Of a stretch of 64,000 nt of DNA, positions 24,901-37,525 are shown one piece after another. The notes beneath the pieces are model-generated. The model ran no database searches and was not told where the DNA came from. It saw only the letters and a list, made by a program, of their open reading frames with translations. This stretch comes from Branchiostoma lanceolatum. Its lineage: Eukaryota > Chordata > Leptocardii > Amphioxiformes > Branchiostomatidae. A program made the position numbers and the translations under genes. The stretch lies in the NCBI RefSeq assembly GCF_035083965.1, contig NC_089727.1, forward strand, positions 11,289,501 through 11,353,500, in the 5' to 3' direction. Position 1 is the stretch's first letter. Each line of letters opens with the position of its first letter.

Positions 24901-27900
24901 CAGTAAAGACCTATTTGGCTTCTTGAAACAAAGATGCGAAAGAACAATCTCCTCACCACATAGGAAGGTCAAGACTATCGTGGTTATATCGATCTGAAGA
25001 ACAACTTATTCCAGCTCAAAGTCACCCGTAAAACAAATTTTTGTTATGATGAAGAAACATAATATCTCTTGTGTTACATTATAATGTCTCTTGTGTTACA
25101 TTATGTATGTCTTATGAGAAATTTGACAATGCCAAGGTTTGTATTTGCTGACAGCCACAAAACCAGCAGACTGGACAGGAGACCCATATTATGTCAGTAT
25201 CCTACAAAAGAATTGGATTATATAATACTATTGTGATTTTACTTAGACCAAATACCTCTGCAAGTACAGCATTGCAAGCTTTATCTTAACCACTATGTTC
25301 TTGGAAAACAGACATGAAAATAAGACAGAGCTTTACATTCACAGTCACCCAAAAAACTTAATGTGTGAGTGGGCATTGAGAACAAACAGCCTCCTACAAT
25401 AAGGATTTCACTAATTGCAGAGTACTGGATGCACATAAAATACCCGTGGATTACATTCTTTGGGACATGTTGCCCCATTACCAAATTACAGTATGGGGAT
25501 TTCTGATGGCTCCGCTAGAGATTAAGCTCGGAGGTATGTTTTGGACCACTCTGAAAGCTATAAGATTCTACCAAATCATATGTTATTTTCTGGTACCATA
25601 TATCTTTTTCTTATTTATGAGAGGATGAAAAAAAAAAGAAGTGTCACCACTGCTGCTTGGAGATTACCATATTCTACAAGTCCCTTCCCTGAAATAATTG
25701 GATTGCTGAAAGTCATGTGTTGCTGGGGAACCTGTGTTTAATAGGCTGGCATATGAGTCAGACCTGGTGATCTTTACCTCTATGGAGCACCCAAGATGAG
25801 GACCAGGCTGTGTGGCCTGTCCCCCCACCCACACTTCCTCTCACTGACCTGCCTTCAAAGCCTGCCGACAAGATAGACAATCCGACAGTAAAGATGCCAA
25901 CCGTTGTACCCCCACGAGATAATATTTGTCTATCAAATATGTACCAGTTAGCCCACAAAAACTCTGCAATTTGACAAAGATAAGCAGAACAACAGAGACC
26001 AAATTCCATTTCCACCATTTTCATATACGACGTCATATACTGTTTGATTGAGACATGCCCAGCTAATTCAATTATCTTCAAGTATGACTTTCAGCATCAT
26101 AATTACCAAGTGTCGTGTATATGTAGAAGCAGCAATTTAGCATACAGCCTTTCACCACACCAGCTGTGGCTGAACATGTTAGACTTCAGCAACTAGTAGT
26201 ATATAGTAGTACCCAGTATACTCTAGCCATATATTCCAAGGATGAGTGGTGTTTTTATTTCCAGGCTTCTCTGTCTCTATTATAGCCCAGTAGTAACATC
26301 ATTAGTCATTAGATATGAGGTATGGTTGCTGCTCCAACAGTGTGGAGTCTAAACAAGATATCTTGGACATGTCCCAAGTATCTCAGGGATCCTTTTTAGT
26401 TCTTATGTTTCTCAAGGGCTATACATTAAAACAGTGGACTACTATACATTATGGTTATGTTGATATTGCATAGGAAATATTATGTACTTGTCACTTGTGA
26501 CACGGTACACATTTAGCTTAGAATGTTGTCTTGCCACACTGGGTTAAATATGCCGACAAAAGAATCAATGGAATTAGGGTGAGCGATATTTTTTTAATTG
26601 TTTCAAGATTTCTTGCTATGAGACAGAATAGCCAGACTTAGTATCTTACACAAGGATGTATATATTGACTAAAGTAGCAACAAGCTGTAATAATAGTGAG
26701 GATGATGAGTCTGTATAGAGCATTCACCTCTCAGTTTATCTTTCCAATCTTCCCTGTGTTGGTTTAGGCATTAAATAAATGTGACATCACCCAGGCCCTT
26801 AATGGGGCAAAGTGTAATCCCCATGTTTTTTTCTGGACTCCAAAGCCCCACTGCAAAAATTTCATTTCTATCTTGTGAAAAATTGATAAGGTGGCACGGT
26901 GCCTAATGCACTTTTTGTGATGAGTCTTCGGTTGAGTGCCCATCGTCAACAGAACAAGCTGTAAAGGGGCAGCAGAGGGAACAATGTAATGATGAGGTTT
27001 TCCTCTCACACAATCATGACAATGTCATGCTTGAGTGTCTCCTTCATCATTTTACATGTGTAACTGTCTGTTGGCCCCCATCCAGAATTCCTACATCCTA
27101 CGGATCAATCCAGTGACTATTTAGCATAGAAGGGCATGTACATCTCCTGTACATGTGCAAACTTTGGTGCAATGGTTCATAAGCAATTACACTCCATTTG
27201 AGTGGAGTCTTGAGCTCCAAGGTTGCAGCAACCTCTTTAAATTTACGATCTGTTGGCTTTACTTTTGATACATGCAAGCCATTTTATCCTCCATCTATCC
27301 ACAAGTTATGCTCACAGTTAAACATGTACAAGTGACCACTTCTACATTAAGGACCACCTGGTCAATACTTTTTGGACACTTGGATAATTTTTTCCCATTA
27401 TGAATCCTGTCTAAAGTGACAACCTGTCCGCTGGCCACGAGTGGTCTTCTTGGGCAGTTTTTGTATGTATTTAAACCTTGCTTCACAGAAATGCAGTATT
27501 TGATGGTTTTGTTTAAGCTAACTAATAAACAGCCCCCAAAGTAAATGTTTGATGAAAACAACGATGAAAACAAGTTCCACTCTGCAATGGTTTCACTCCA
27601 GGGAACACAAAATGTTACAAGAATCCTCAGTTCTGGGTTGATGTGCTAAAACTATTCATTTGCACAAGAATGTCAATCTTGCTTGAGCTTGGAGTGTTTT
27701 TATTGCAACATATCTTAGTAGAAAGCACAAAGTGATACTTAATACAGAACCATGGAATCCATTTTTTTGTTTGTTTTTATGGAGGTAAGACATAACCATA
27801 AGAGACCTGAACATATCTCAGCAAACGATATATCTGCAACCATTGAATTTGCTCCTTAATAAATAATCTCCATTATGCACTCTTGTTTAGAGTGATCGTA

Positions 27901-28200
27901 CGTACAGAAAGATTGGTTTGTCTATACAAAAACTGTTGCAATATCATATCATACAATACTCATTACCCCAGCATCATACAAAATATGCTACTGCTTTTCA
28001 GTACTATTTCAAGACATAACTATTCTATATCTTTTTCACCCAAAACTTTGTTGGAAAACAAATCATCCAAAATGTACAGATAGCGAATTTCAATATTCTC
28101 TATAGACTACAGCATTTTTTCTATATAAAAAGAATCTATCACATCATTGCATAGAGCTTGATACATAGCTACCTTCATACCATCATATTTAACAATTGAT
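18979..28200. other. intergenic between convergent FPGT and KLF5, no gene seen
   Basis: About 9 kb of AT-rich DNA. No frame above about 100 codons, no family match and no RNA gene was recognised on either strand. Minor structure: a short tandem duplication of TCTCTTGTGTTACATTAT at about 25061-25103, and GCGGAATTATGT twice at about 21836-21865. Its distal end may include KLF5 3' UTR. Confidence 0.55.
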
Positions 28201-28221
28201 TGTCACGGTAAATCCTGAGCT

Positions 28222-28227
28222 TTTATT
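28222..28227 (-). terminator. candidate poly(A) signal of KLF5
   Basis: AATAAA on the minus strand, about 870 bases past the KLF5 stop codon. Another candidate lies at about 27700, so the 3' end is uncertain. Confidence 0.3.
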
Positions 28228-29096
28228 ACAAGCATGGTCTCCCACAGAAATATGCTGGAAATGCAACTGTAACAGAAATAATATTTCTTCTTAATACAAT
28301 ATCTCTTTCGTATTTCCTATCAGCGTTGTTATGACAAAGGTCAGATGTTTAAGGAACCTTAGAGAAGTAGAAACAGTACAGATACAGTAAAACGTTTCTC
28401 CAGGTTCCCTCGTGCAACAAATATTATGTTGTGATTTGTACCTTCACACCCTAGTAATAGTGGTGTTTGCATAGTGTTGTACTAAAACTGGTGTAGTACT
28501 GTTACAAATGGCTGGAGGCCATGCATGCCTCTCCGCCCACGCACTCTTCAAATCTTAACTCAGTATATATGTCGATGTTTTCTTTTCTTTCTACACAAAT
28601 TGCCAAGACAAATATGGCAAACAGCTCACCACATTTCACTGTTGGCATGCTGGAGAAATATTAACTGATATACTAACTGTTCTGTGGGTCCCCAACAACT
28701 GGTGTTGCCTTTCTACTACGGCTTATGTATCCATGTAATACCGGGACAAACATTTGAGACCCTCTTCAATGTAGTAAGCAAATGTACAAAACGTGTACTG
28801 ATGTGGCTATCAACTGAATCCAGCACCCTTCAAGTGACATATTGGACCAGGCTTTTAGCCTGTCACCTTAGATTGATGCAGAGTGTACAAGCAGGGTTTT
28901 GTTGCTAAGGCACCTTATTTGTTATTGTTACCTACTAAATCCACCTCTGGTGCTGGTCACAGGTAGTACAGCACATCATTTATAATCCCATAACTTTACA
29001 AATCATTCATACAGTATCAAATTTAGAAAATACATTAAAACAAAAGGTGCTGCTCCTTATGACCCAGCTGTACAGAGGAGGATAATGGTGATAGTC

Positions 29097-32000
29097 TCAG
29101 CAGTGGAAGTTCTGATGCCTCTTCATGTGGAGGGCGAGGTGGTCGGAGCGGGAGAAACAACGCTCGCACACCTGGCACTTGAATGGCTTTGCCCCCGTGT
29201 GTTTCCTATAATGGCGGGTGAGTTCGTCTGAGCGGGCAAACCGCCACTGGCAGCCCTCCCATGTGCACTTGTATGGTTTCTCACCTGGACAAAGGACACA
29301 AAAGAAGGGAAAACATTAAAGAAATGACCTTGGGAAGATTTTACAAGAGCTACAAAAACATAAAACTGGAAACATTCTACTTCACTACCATTGTCTGCCT
29401 GTAAACAAAGTCTGACCTTGCTTTTGTATCAAGGGCTCCTTAAACAGTTTCTTTACTGTCACCAAGTGCAGTCATATGTGTATAATCAGAAGACACAAAG
29501 TGTCGTTTACCTCGTCCTTAGTAAATCCTAATAAGGGATAATGTAAGAAGTTTTGGATATGATTCAAGCAATGGCCTGGTGATATTTTACTCCAACATTC
29601 AGAAAACAATTGTCCACATGTGTGAGTGCAAAGGTCCTCCCAAAGCGGATGAAGTTTGTAAAGATTAACAAAGGTACAAAGTGGTACTTCATTATCTTCA
29701 CATCGTTATTCAACGCCCCATATGACTGATCATTCTTTGTTTTCGCATTTTTGCCCAGGTTAACGGTCGTAGCTACAGCCACAACACAGCAATTAAGGGA
29801 AGAAAGGTTGTCGGCCTGTGCTAACAGAACTCTATGCACACAAGACTAAACACAATCAAGCAACTGAATGGGTAATGAATTGGCATTGAGCTCTTTGAAG
29901 TTTAGACACCCAGACAACAGACAAATTGCCTGTCCAATGAGCAAACTCACCTGTCCTTGAGGGTACATTGGGCAAACAGTGGGGGCATACACCACACTAT
30001 TATTTTTTTACAAAATGTTTGTTTGCATCTATGCAGTCAACTGCTCTTGCAAACATGGTTTTGGTATGGGGTCATTAATTAGGTGCCTAGTCGCACAGCA
30101 CACAAACACGACCAACCGAACAATAGTCTAGCCTTGGGGTCATGGACATGGTCCGTTCTCACAATTAGGCAACCAGTGAGAATATCTTCTGATCTAGAAA
30201 TGTGCTCTCACTGTTTGGCCTTTCCCATTGGGAAACCAAACACCTTGAATGATGCACATAAAAAACAAGGTATGCAATTTTCCTAAAAGGCAATTTGTTC
30301 AGGAATTGATGCCAGGGACAGTTTCTCACCTGTGTGTGTCCTTTGGTGTGCTTTGAGGTGGGAACTCTTTGTGTACACCTTGGTGCAGCCTGCAAAAGGG
30401 GACAAACGTAAACCATTAAGATCTTAATCACTAGTCCAGCAACACACAGTTATCATCCAAATCCCTTTATCTCAAGGCCATACCTTCATCATAGGTCCCT
30501 TATGACCATGTTTTGTACCAAGTAATGGGCTGTGAATAATATCCTTGTGCATAGTTACAAAAAAAGCGCCAAAAGCCTTCAAACATAATTGCTGTATGGC
30601 AAAAACATACTTATCTTAGTCTTATCGACGGATAAAATTAAAAGTGTATCATGTAATTCTATCAAATTTGTGTTAAACATTATCAATTTACCTACTGGTA
30701 ATAATTGTCGCTTTGACTACCAGTACCACCATTATTAGTAGAAATATGAGTCTTCGTTTCCTTCCCTAGTTTATTCACATCTTCTTGCAACTTCCTTCTA
30801 CAAGTTTACTTTGTATTTAATCTCACACCTCACTAAGGTTAAGAACAGTGACAACACCCCCACAGGAGAGATATGGTACAGTCTGCCTAGTGATTCATAC
30901 TCAATCTAATGTACATTGTAAGTCTGTGATGACTCATACTCAAGTGGTGGGGTGACCAGGTTAATATATCAACAAACTTTATCCCTTTTCATAGGATAGG
31001 CTTTTACAACTTACACATGGTATCATCTTTCAGGTTTTGAGTTTCATCCAAGTTAAGCATTTTTGATATTCATACTTGGTAGAAGAGGAGCGATTTCTCC
31101 AGCACAAGCCTATCTAAAACTTTGTCTGCCCCCAATTCTGTTGAATTACTTTTCACAATTATTCTAGAATACTGTAGTCAGACTTTTGTCAGACTTTTAT
31201 CTTGGCCTGATCAGTTCTCTATCCCTGCCCACTGTTATCCAGGATACTTGGTCAGTGTTATCCTTCATCATGGTTAGCTAATAACCTTTGCCATCTTTAA
31301 TCAGCTCCTTTTGTAAGGTTGGGAAATTTGATATGAAGACAAAAACTGCCCCATCAGAAAAAAAGATTAGAAGACTCATCTAGAAATCTTGCAGGATTTA
31401 GAGTGACCCGTCAATGTTTGCTCTGTCTGTCAGTCGTAACTCTTTCAAGTAATTGCCCTGCATGCATGGGGACACTAAATATAGTAATAACAACAGAGAT
31501 ATGTGAGCAAAGTTCACCTGGGTAGTTGCAATGGTGAATTCTCCTCTTCTCAAGCTCGGGGTTGTTTTTCCTGTTGTACAGAGACATGGACTGGTGTCCT
31601 TGGGGGGACTTGCTGGGAGGTCCGTGGGACTGGATCACCAGGTTGCCGTAGGGGTTGGTGTGAAGCTGCGCCACTGCTATGGAATATGGAGGGGGTGGCG
31701 TCAGCGCGTTGGGCGCTTCTGACGGACTACCGGGGTGTGAGTTTGGAGGTGTGGGGAAGCCGGACTGTTGAGATACGAATGGATACTGCACGGAGGCGAA
31801 CTGGACACTGCCTCCAGCCATGCCCCCTGCTCCCATGCTGGGGGCCGTGTGGTACATGGACACCGGCACAGACTTGTGAAAGCTGCACGACTTTGGTTCA
31901 TCTTCCTCCTTAATGCGGACGTTCAGCGCTGCTAAGTTCATGTTGATTCCCGCGCCCACGTGGACCTGACTCTGGGCGGTGACGGGGTTGTCCGGTTGAC

Positions 32001-35000
32001 TCGGGATCACGAAGGTGGATGTGCTTGGTGTGCTGGGGGAGGCGAAGCTTGTGATGGGGGTTCCCGCCGGAGGGGTGTGGATTGGAGTGGAACTGTTAGA
32101 ATGGAAGTTACAGGAGGCTGACAGGGGCTCTGTCTTCACGTTTAGAGTCCGGGGCCTGACCAGCCCTGTTCTGAGGTTGTTATAGTCTCTGCTCTGGTTT
32201 GGGATGATGACATTGAAGTTGACGTTCATGTTTAGTGGACCATCTTTGTTGCCATCTTTAGGTTCCTCCTTGAAAAACTCGTCGATAACAGAGGCGCTCT
32301 CTCTCCTAGACTTCTTCTCAGGGGGTGGAAGCACATGGTCGGGCAGCTGAAGGTATTTGTCCATCTCTTTGAAGGTCTGCTGAAGGAACAAAACAAAAAC
32401 AAAATTCACCATAAATGTTTGTTACCAAAAAGGAACATGATAAACCCATTCATTTGTAACTATCATATAACATGTTACATTCCTATCATGGTTACACACA
32501 CACAGATATAAACAAACTGTAACCAAGTGTTCCCTGGGTACTGAACTGAGGTTACCCAGCTTTCAGTTGAATGAAAGTCCATGGCAAAGTTGAACTTCTG
32601 CCCAAGCTTGGACAGTAAACAGACTGGAATTTTGTCCACCTAACATAACTAAGTGCCTCCATGTACCACACAGCGTCTTTACTGTGTCTGGACTACTACT
32701 AGTATATTGAGTGTGGGGTGACTCAGACTTGGGCCTTTTCCAAGACACAGATGACCAGCACAAGTCAGGGAACCTTCGTGTTATTCCCAGTTTAATGAGA
32801 AGTTCCCACATGTGAAGCTCTCTTTGCTTTGAGTGCAGCAACACTCATTACGCAAACATAGGGTAGATACGGTGAACTTCGGTAGCTTTGTGTCTGCCAG
32901 TTCACCAGTAATTCACATCCTTGAACACTTGCCAGATTAGACATTCACACACATAATGTGGGCACCAACGGTCTGGAAACCAGCGGTTTGGAGATAAAAA
33001 TCCAGTTTATGGGTATAGATTGTTACAGCGCTGCCAGGAGAACTTTCATGACTGTTGAATTTGTTGCTACAACAAAAGTGTTTGTAACTGTTTGCCGATT
33101 ACCTTTGCCATCGCATGACGTCAGAATGGGTGACTTTGCATTTTGGAATCACCTAGTAAGCCTTGTTTTAAGAGTTCTCACTGCTAAAAATACAATGAAG
33201 GTTTTACCATTTTTTTCTAGTCCACAAAAAATACCAATCCTTTTTCATCCACCTGATCTAATTACTTATCTAATTTGCAAGTGATTAGCCCAATAGTGGC
33301 AAACTGGATGATGTAAGAATAATCTAGAAAAAGTTGACTTGTGTTTTGCCAGGCATTCACGTATATTGACTGTCCCCTAGCTTTGGTGGACCATAACACA
33401 ATATGTACTGTTTGCAAATGGTATTATTCAAATGCTGCCAAACGAGTGTAGATAAACACGTTTTCACAGCTGTAATGAAAACTAAACAAGAGGCAAGCAC
33501 TAGGAGTAGAAGCTGTGCACCTGTCGAAATGCACACTCAGTTTCCGTCAGTCCTTTTCTTCAACCTCTCTCTTGCCTTGATTTATTGTAGAACAGTTTTA
33601 AGTAGAAAAGTGAAGCCTTATTGGGTTTGTGCCATTCAAGCCATTGCCATTGATGCATGTGTAACCCAAGCCCTTCCCTTTTAGGCCTAAGGAGAACCCA
33701 GGTAAAATGTAACTTGAGTACAAAGGTGAAAGGCCCCCAGTTACTACAACTACAGTAAGAAGGGCATTAACATTTCTCTTCCAGGAACAGAGGAAGTCAA
33801 TATAAAGTGTGACTGTCATCAGTTTTTCAGGAACAGACAACACCTTCTGAAACCTTGTTTTTAGATACAGATAGTTTTTCCAGGAATTTCGTACTCTTTA
33901 TCATGTAAACAACGTAAGTGTTCCCCTCAGGCTCTTGATTGTTATTCAATACTACCGTGTTGCCCGATCGAGAGGGGGGAGTACTCTCGTACGGGTATTG
34001 CACCAAGGACACCTCGTAACGTTCCGTCTCTACCGCCGCGTCAGGCTGGTTAGAACCCGTCAGGAAGTTAGGTCCATGAAGAACGTGACTTGCACCGACA
34101 GTTTGACCCGACGCCAAGTTTTATTTTCGTTTGCCCTCCACATGAGGTTTTGATGAAGGGCGATCGTTACCTTGGATCAGACAAGCGAAGAGTGCTTCTG
34201 CCTCCGGTGATGGTGTTTTTCTTTCAAAAATTCAATTTTTTTGTACATTTTCACGCGACAAAATGCGGGAAACCATGCGAAGTGCGGATGTAAACTAAAC
34301 CGTACACATAGTGAATCATATTCCCTGGCGATTCAACGATGAGAAATATAAACTTTGCGTTTTATGGCTAAAACGTGTTATTCATTAGGTTATCTGGCCT
34401 GATGATTCCCACACGAGTTGTCGCTAAAGAATGGATTCGTTTGTTCGCGATGGGGTGTCAAGTGTTGCAGGAAATCACCAGATAACGCGACCAGCACGGA
34501 GTGGGGCCGGGAGGACTGCGGTAGGGAGAGCGCGGGCCCGAGAAGAGGGCGGTCCCACCGCCCACGCGTTTGGAGCATGTGCTACGTGCTCACACCCCAC
34601 CGCGATTTCACTCAAACATATCGACTTAAATTTTCACAGATCTGACACGTTTTGAACAGAATCCGCGTGGTTTTGGTGAAATATTACACAGGGTTTTGCC
34701 TTAGGTAGGTTGTTCTAGAAAGAGTACTGTATTTTTGGAGGGGCCGATAACATGTTGGTCGGTGACCGGGCCAGGCATGTCAGACGACACGAGTTGGCGA
34801 AATTCCGCAAGTGTCACGGCAGAAAGTCATCAAAACAAATATTCAAAATATAGATCCTAAATCAAACTGTTCAGTTGTCACAGAATGAAGCAGAGGAACT
34901 GGCAAGATGATACGATGAAGCAGAGGAGTATGATACGTGATTAAAGTTGGTACTGAAAGTTGACAAACGCTTGGGCCCGTCATGGCGGGCGCCCGGCTAT

Positions 35001-35310
35001 GGAGGGCACACGCTCGATGTTTCATAACCTCGTGCAACTAACGACCGTCTAACGACTATGTTTCTCCTCCCCGAACCCCTAAACACAAGTCTTAAATTTA
35101 CACACGTATACAAGAAACAGCTGAAATTTAAGGACGTACCTCTCCCCAATCCTCCCCCTCCGAGTGCAAGAGCGGCCGCAGGAAGGTACGATCACGGGTC
35201 GGTGCCGACGGCGCGCCCCCGGCGCTCCCCTGCCCGCCGAACATGTTGTCCGCAGAGAAGACCGAGTCGTCCGTGGAGGACATCGGCAAGTTGACGGCAG
35301 CAACGGCCAT
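29097..35310 (-). CDS. KLF5: Krueppel-like factor 5, four coding exons
   Basis: Coding exons in order: 35310-35140, 32379-31518, 30389-30330, 29284-29097; 1281 nt, 426 codons plus stop. Residues about 79-93 read [15 protein letters not shown] and are followed by LRTGL and a VKTEP sumoylation-type site, all matching the vertebrate KLF5 N-terminal half. A second acidic VRIKEEDEP site follows. [11 protein letters not shown] and LTPPPPYS (about 283-290) match the KLF5 PY motif bound by WW-domain ubiquitin ligases. [17 protein letters not shown] leads into three C2H2 fingers split across the last three exons at the usual KLF places: [55 protein letters not shown]. The protein ends MKRHQNFHC; vertebrate KLF5 ends at MKRHQN. 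Nuclear, binds GC/CACCC boxes. The start ATG (MAVAAVNLP) is chosen as the first likely one; an in-frame ATG at 35349 is separated by a possible acceptor. Exon 2 has a CAGCAG acceptor that could drop one Gln. Confidence 0.93.
34420..34600. promoter_or_regulatory. CpG-rich block in KLF5 intron 1
   Basis: The run GTGGGGCCGGGAGGACTGCG to GGCGGTCCCACCGCCCACGC is GC- and CpG-rich against an AT-rich intron. It could be an internal promoter, enhancer or unannotated alternative first exon. No reading frame is convincing. Confidence 0.35.
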
Positions 35311-35458
35311 TTCCTCTGGAACTTGTAGACTTTCTGTGGGTCGACACAAGTCAGGGAAAAACCAAGTTTAACGAAATGTCTGAGGCAGAACTTGTCACCT
35401 GGCAGGACAGAACTGAATGAATGAACTGCGCGCAGAGCAGCGCGTACAGTCCCGTCAC

Positions 35459-35543
35459 ACCGGAAGTGCTCCGCCAAATATGGGCACACAAAGGTATGCC
35501 GCCCGGAACGAGAGGCGGGACTTGTAACGAGTGGTCTGATTGG
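35459..35543 (-). promoter_or_regulatory. KLF5 proximal promoter elements (ETS site, CCAAT box)
   Basis: ACCGGAAGTG (35459-35468, plus orientation) is a consensus ETS/GABP site. ATTGG at 35539-35543 is a CCAAT box on the KLF5 strand. They lie about 150 and 230 bases upstream of the chosen start codon in a CpG-rich stretch (about 35130-35520). The transcription start is not defined. Confidence 0.5.
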
Positions 35544-35935
35544 TGGAGACTGTCACGTCCAGTAATTTTTATGGACTCCTTGCGCGTGTGACACACAATA
35601 TGACAACGTCAAGTGGGGGAGACACAAATGCCATTTGTGAAATTTATAGCATAATAAGTATTTTTGATTTCACACGGATCATCGTCCTGTGACATTTCAG
35701 TCAGTGTATTATACCAGTCATAAGTATAGCTTAGATCTACTTTGGGAAGAACTTCAAGAGGTCACTGTGAAGTCCAATGTGCGTACTGATTTAGTATTAA
35801 ATCGTACACCACATGAGAAAATGCGTAGAGGCCTGACATGTGCTGTCATTTAGTAACGCGACTGTGTCTATGTCAATTTTCAAATGGCAACTGCACTGTA
35901 GTTCGCTACCGTCGTACACCGAAGGCTTTGGCCGG

Positions 35936-36120
35936 TAGTCACTACCAGACCAGACTGAGGGGTCACTCCCTATGTTGCTGGAATGATAGAAATCGGGCAA
36001 ATAAACTGGACGATACACCAGTCGGCCAGAGTTACAGGAACCAAACTCCTGCCCAATTACTCACCCTATTTTTACCGAATTCTACTTACATAACCCCATA
36101 GGAAGGTCTGGTGGAGGCTA
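35936..36120. mobile_element. TAG(T/C)CTCxACCAGAC-ended MITE-like element, copy 1
   Basis: It opens TAGTCACTACCAGACCAGAC and closes GGTCTGGTGGAGGCTA. The right part (TTTTTACCGAATTCTACTTA) aligns with the element at 41356-41503. No target duplication survives at its flanks, so the left boundary is approximate. Confidence 0.55.
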
Positions 36121-36398
36121 AACTCCAACCATCACACGTACACGGGAAAGGGAAGCATCAAGGTATAGATAAAATATGTCTGTTTATATTAAAAATGAAA
36201 TCAACTACGCCACTTGGCGGCTCCGCGAAAGACTGCGTCGACATATCACTTCTAAGCAGCATAGCCCAGTATTTTTGTATCAAAAGATTTTCAGATAACG
36301 TTATTTTTAATGCTGTATCGAATGATTCTCCTGTTTTCTAGCTACTAAGTATCATAGTCCGAACCTTTACCTGACTTTTCGAAACCTAGCCACACGGA

Positions 36399-36621
36399 CC
36401 AATCAACGCTGTCGACACATAAGTGTCGTACTCCACATATGGGATCTGAAAGGTCGCCCAGTAGGTCATTCTACCAAGTATTGACTGTCACTCAACTAAG
36501 ACAAATATTGGTAATTGAAACCACCGGAAGTAAGTGACCAATCAGTGGACGCCTAGTAGATCGCAGCCAATCCCCTGTCTTAAGTTTATTTGTCTCCGGA
36601 CCTGACGTCACATTGACGTCA
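36399..36621. promoter_or_regulatory. CCAAT / ETS / tandem CRE cluster upstream of KLF5
   Basis: Within 223 bases: CCAAT at 36399-36403, ETS consensus ACCGGAAGT at 36523-36531, CCAAT at 36538-36542 and 36567-36571, and two perfect palindromic CREs (TGACGTCA) at 36603-36610 and 36614-36621. A further ACCGGAAGT lies at 36818-36826. It sits 1.1-1.3 kb upstream of the KLF5 start codon. This is a typical promoter or strong enhancer composition. All CCAAT boxes point rightward, so an undescribed plus-strand transcript is as possible as a KLF5 promoter. Confidence 0.55.
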
Positions 36622-37424
36622 CAGATAAGGGTATCCTAGGTGTTAGTACAGACCACTGCACTCTTTTACCTGAGTTATTGTGGTGTTTAACTTACCTTTG
36701 TGCACAGACAAAGCTTTAAGCACGCTGAGAACCGAACTTAGCACAACTGATTTGTGACTTTTTCCTTATCGTTAAACAATCTGAACACTAAGGAAACATT
36801 TGTAAGGCCTTAGAGTCACCGGAAGTTAAGCCGGGAAGTTGCTTCCGATTGGAGTGAACTTTCTCCCCTTCAAGTTAAACATGAGTTCGCGTTTCCTTAA
36901 ATTTCCTATCTATTAACGTTAGAATTTTTCTTCCTGGCGGATGGCCCTTGGACACTTTGCAGTGCCCTTTCTGCCAGGATAAAATATACTGTATCTACCT
37001 GTACTATGTCTCTATCAAAAGAGTACTTTTGAAGAGTCGGTCAACATGAAACTAGCAGACCGTCGACCACTTCGCCGAAAATAGAGCAGGTTCAAGTTGT
37101 TTTCGGATATTATTGTGCCGTATTGACTGATGCAGTTCAGTTTTCAATAGCTACTTGTAGGTTTAAGAAATCAGTACTGTCCCATGAACAAGTCCATTAT
37201 TATTTATTTCGGCGTTACAAGGGCAATAGAAGGTGAATATGGTGTCAATAGATCTCAGCAAGGACATTATAATGCCATTGATCTCATTCTTGAAAATAAG
37301 ACTCAAAGGCAAAGTGTATTTAATAGAATATCCAATCAAAATCTTGGTATTCATTTTATATCGTCCATTGGCCCGTTCGGCAAGAGTCACTTTCCCTGTC
37401 GTCGGAAATGTTGGCAGCGTGTGA

Positions 37425-37525
37425 GTTGTGAGGGGAAGTCGGCGGTGAGTCGGCGCGCGGGCCCGCCGCAGGCTCCCACCGCGGCACGGCAAGCACGCGC
37501 CCGTCATCCGCGCAGGAATGTGGAG
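37425..37525. promoter_or_regulatory. short CpG-dense block
   Basis: GGCGGTGAGTCGGCGCGCGG through the repeated CGCG/CCGC words to CATCCGCGCAGG stands out in an AT-rich region 2 kb upstream of KLF5. Possible frames exist on both strands but none is recognisable, and an upstream noncoding exon cannot be excluded. Confidence 0.35.

Noticed and set aside
25446..25741. Hydrophobic plus-strand frames that look like a membrane protein
   Set aside because: Short overlapping frames in AT-rich DNA where T-rich codons produce hydrophobic residues by chance; no splice sites or family features.
31503..31913. Plus-strand 136-codon frame opposite KLF5 exon 2
   Set aside because: It is an antisense shadow of the KLF5 exon, whose minus-strand translation matches the known protein throughout.
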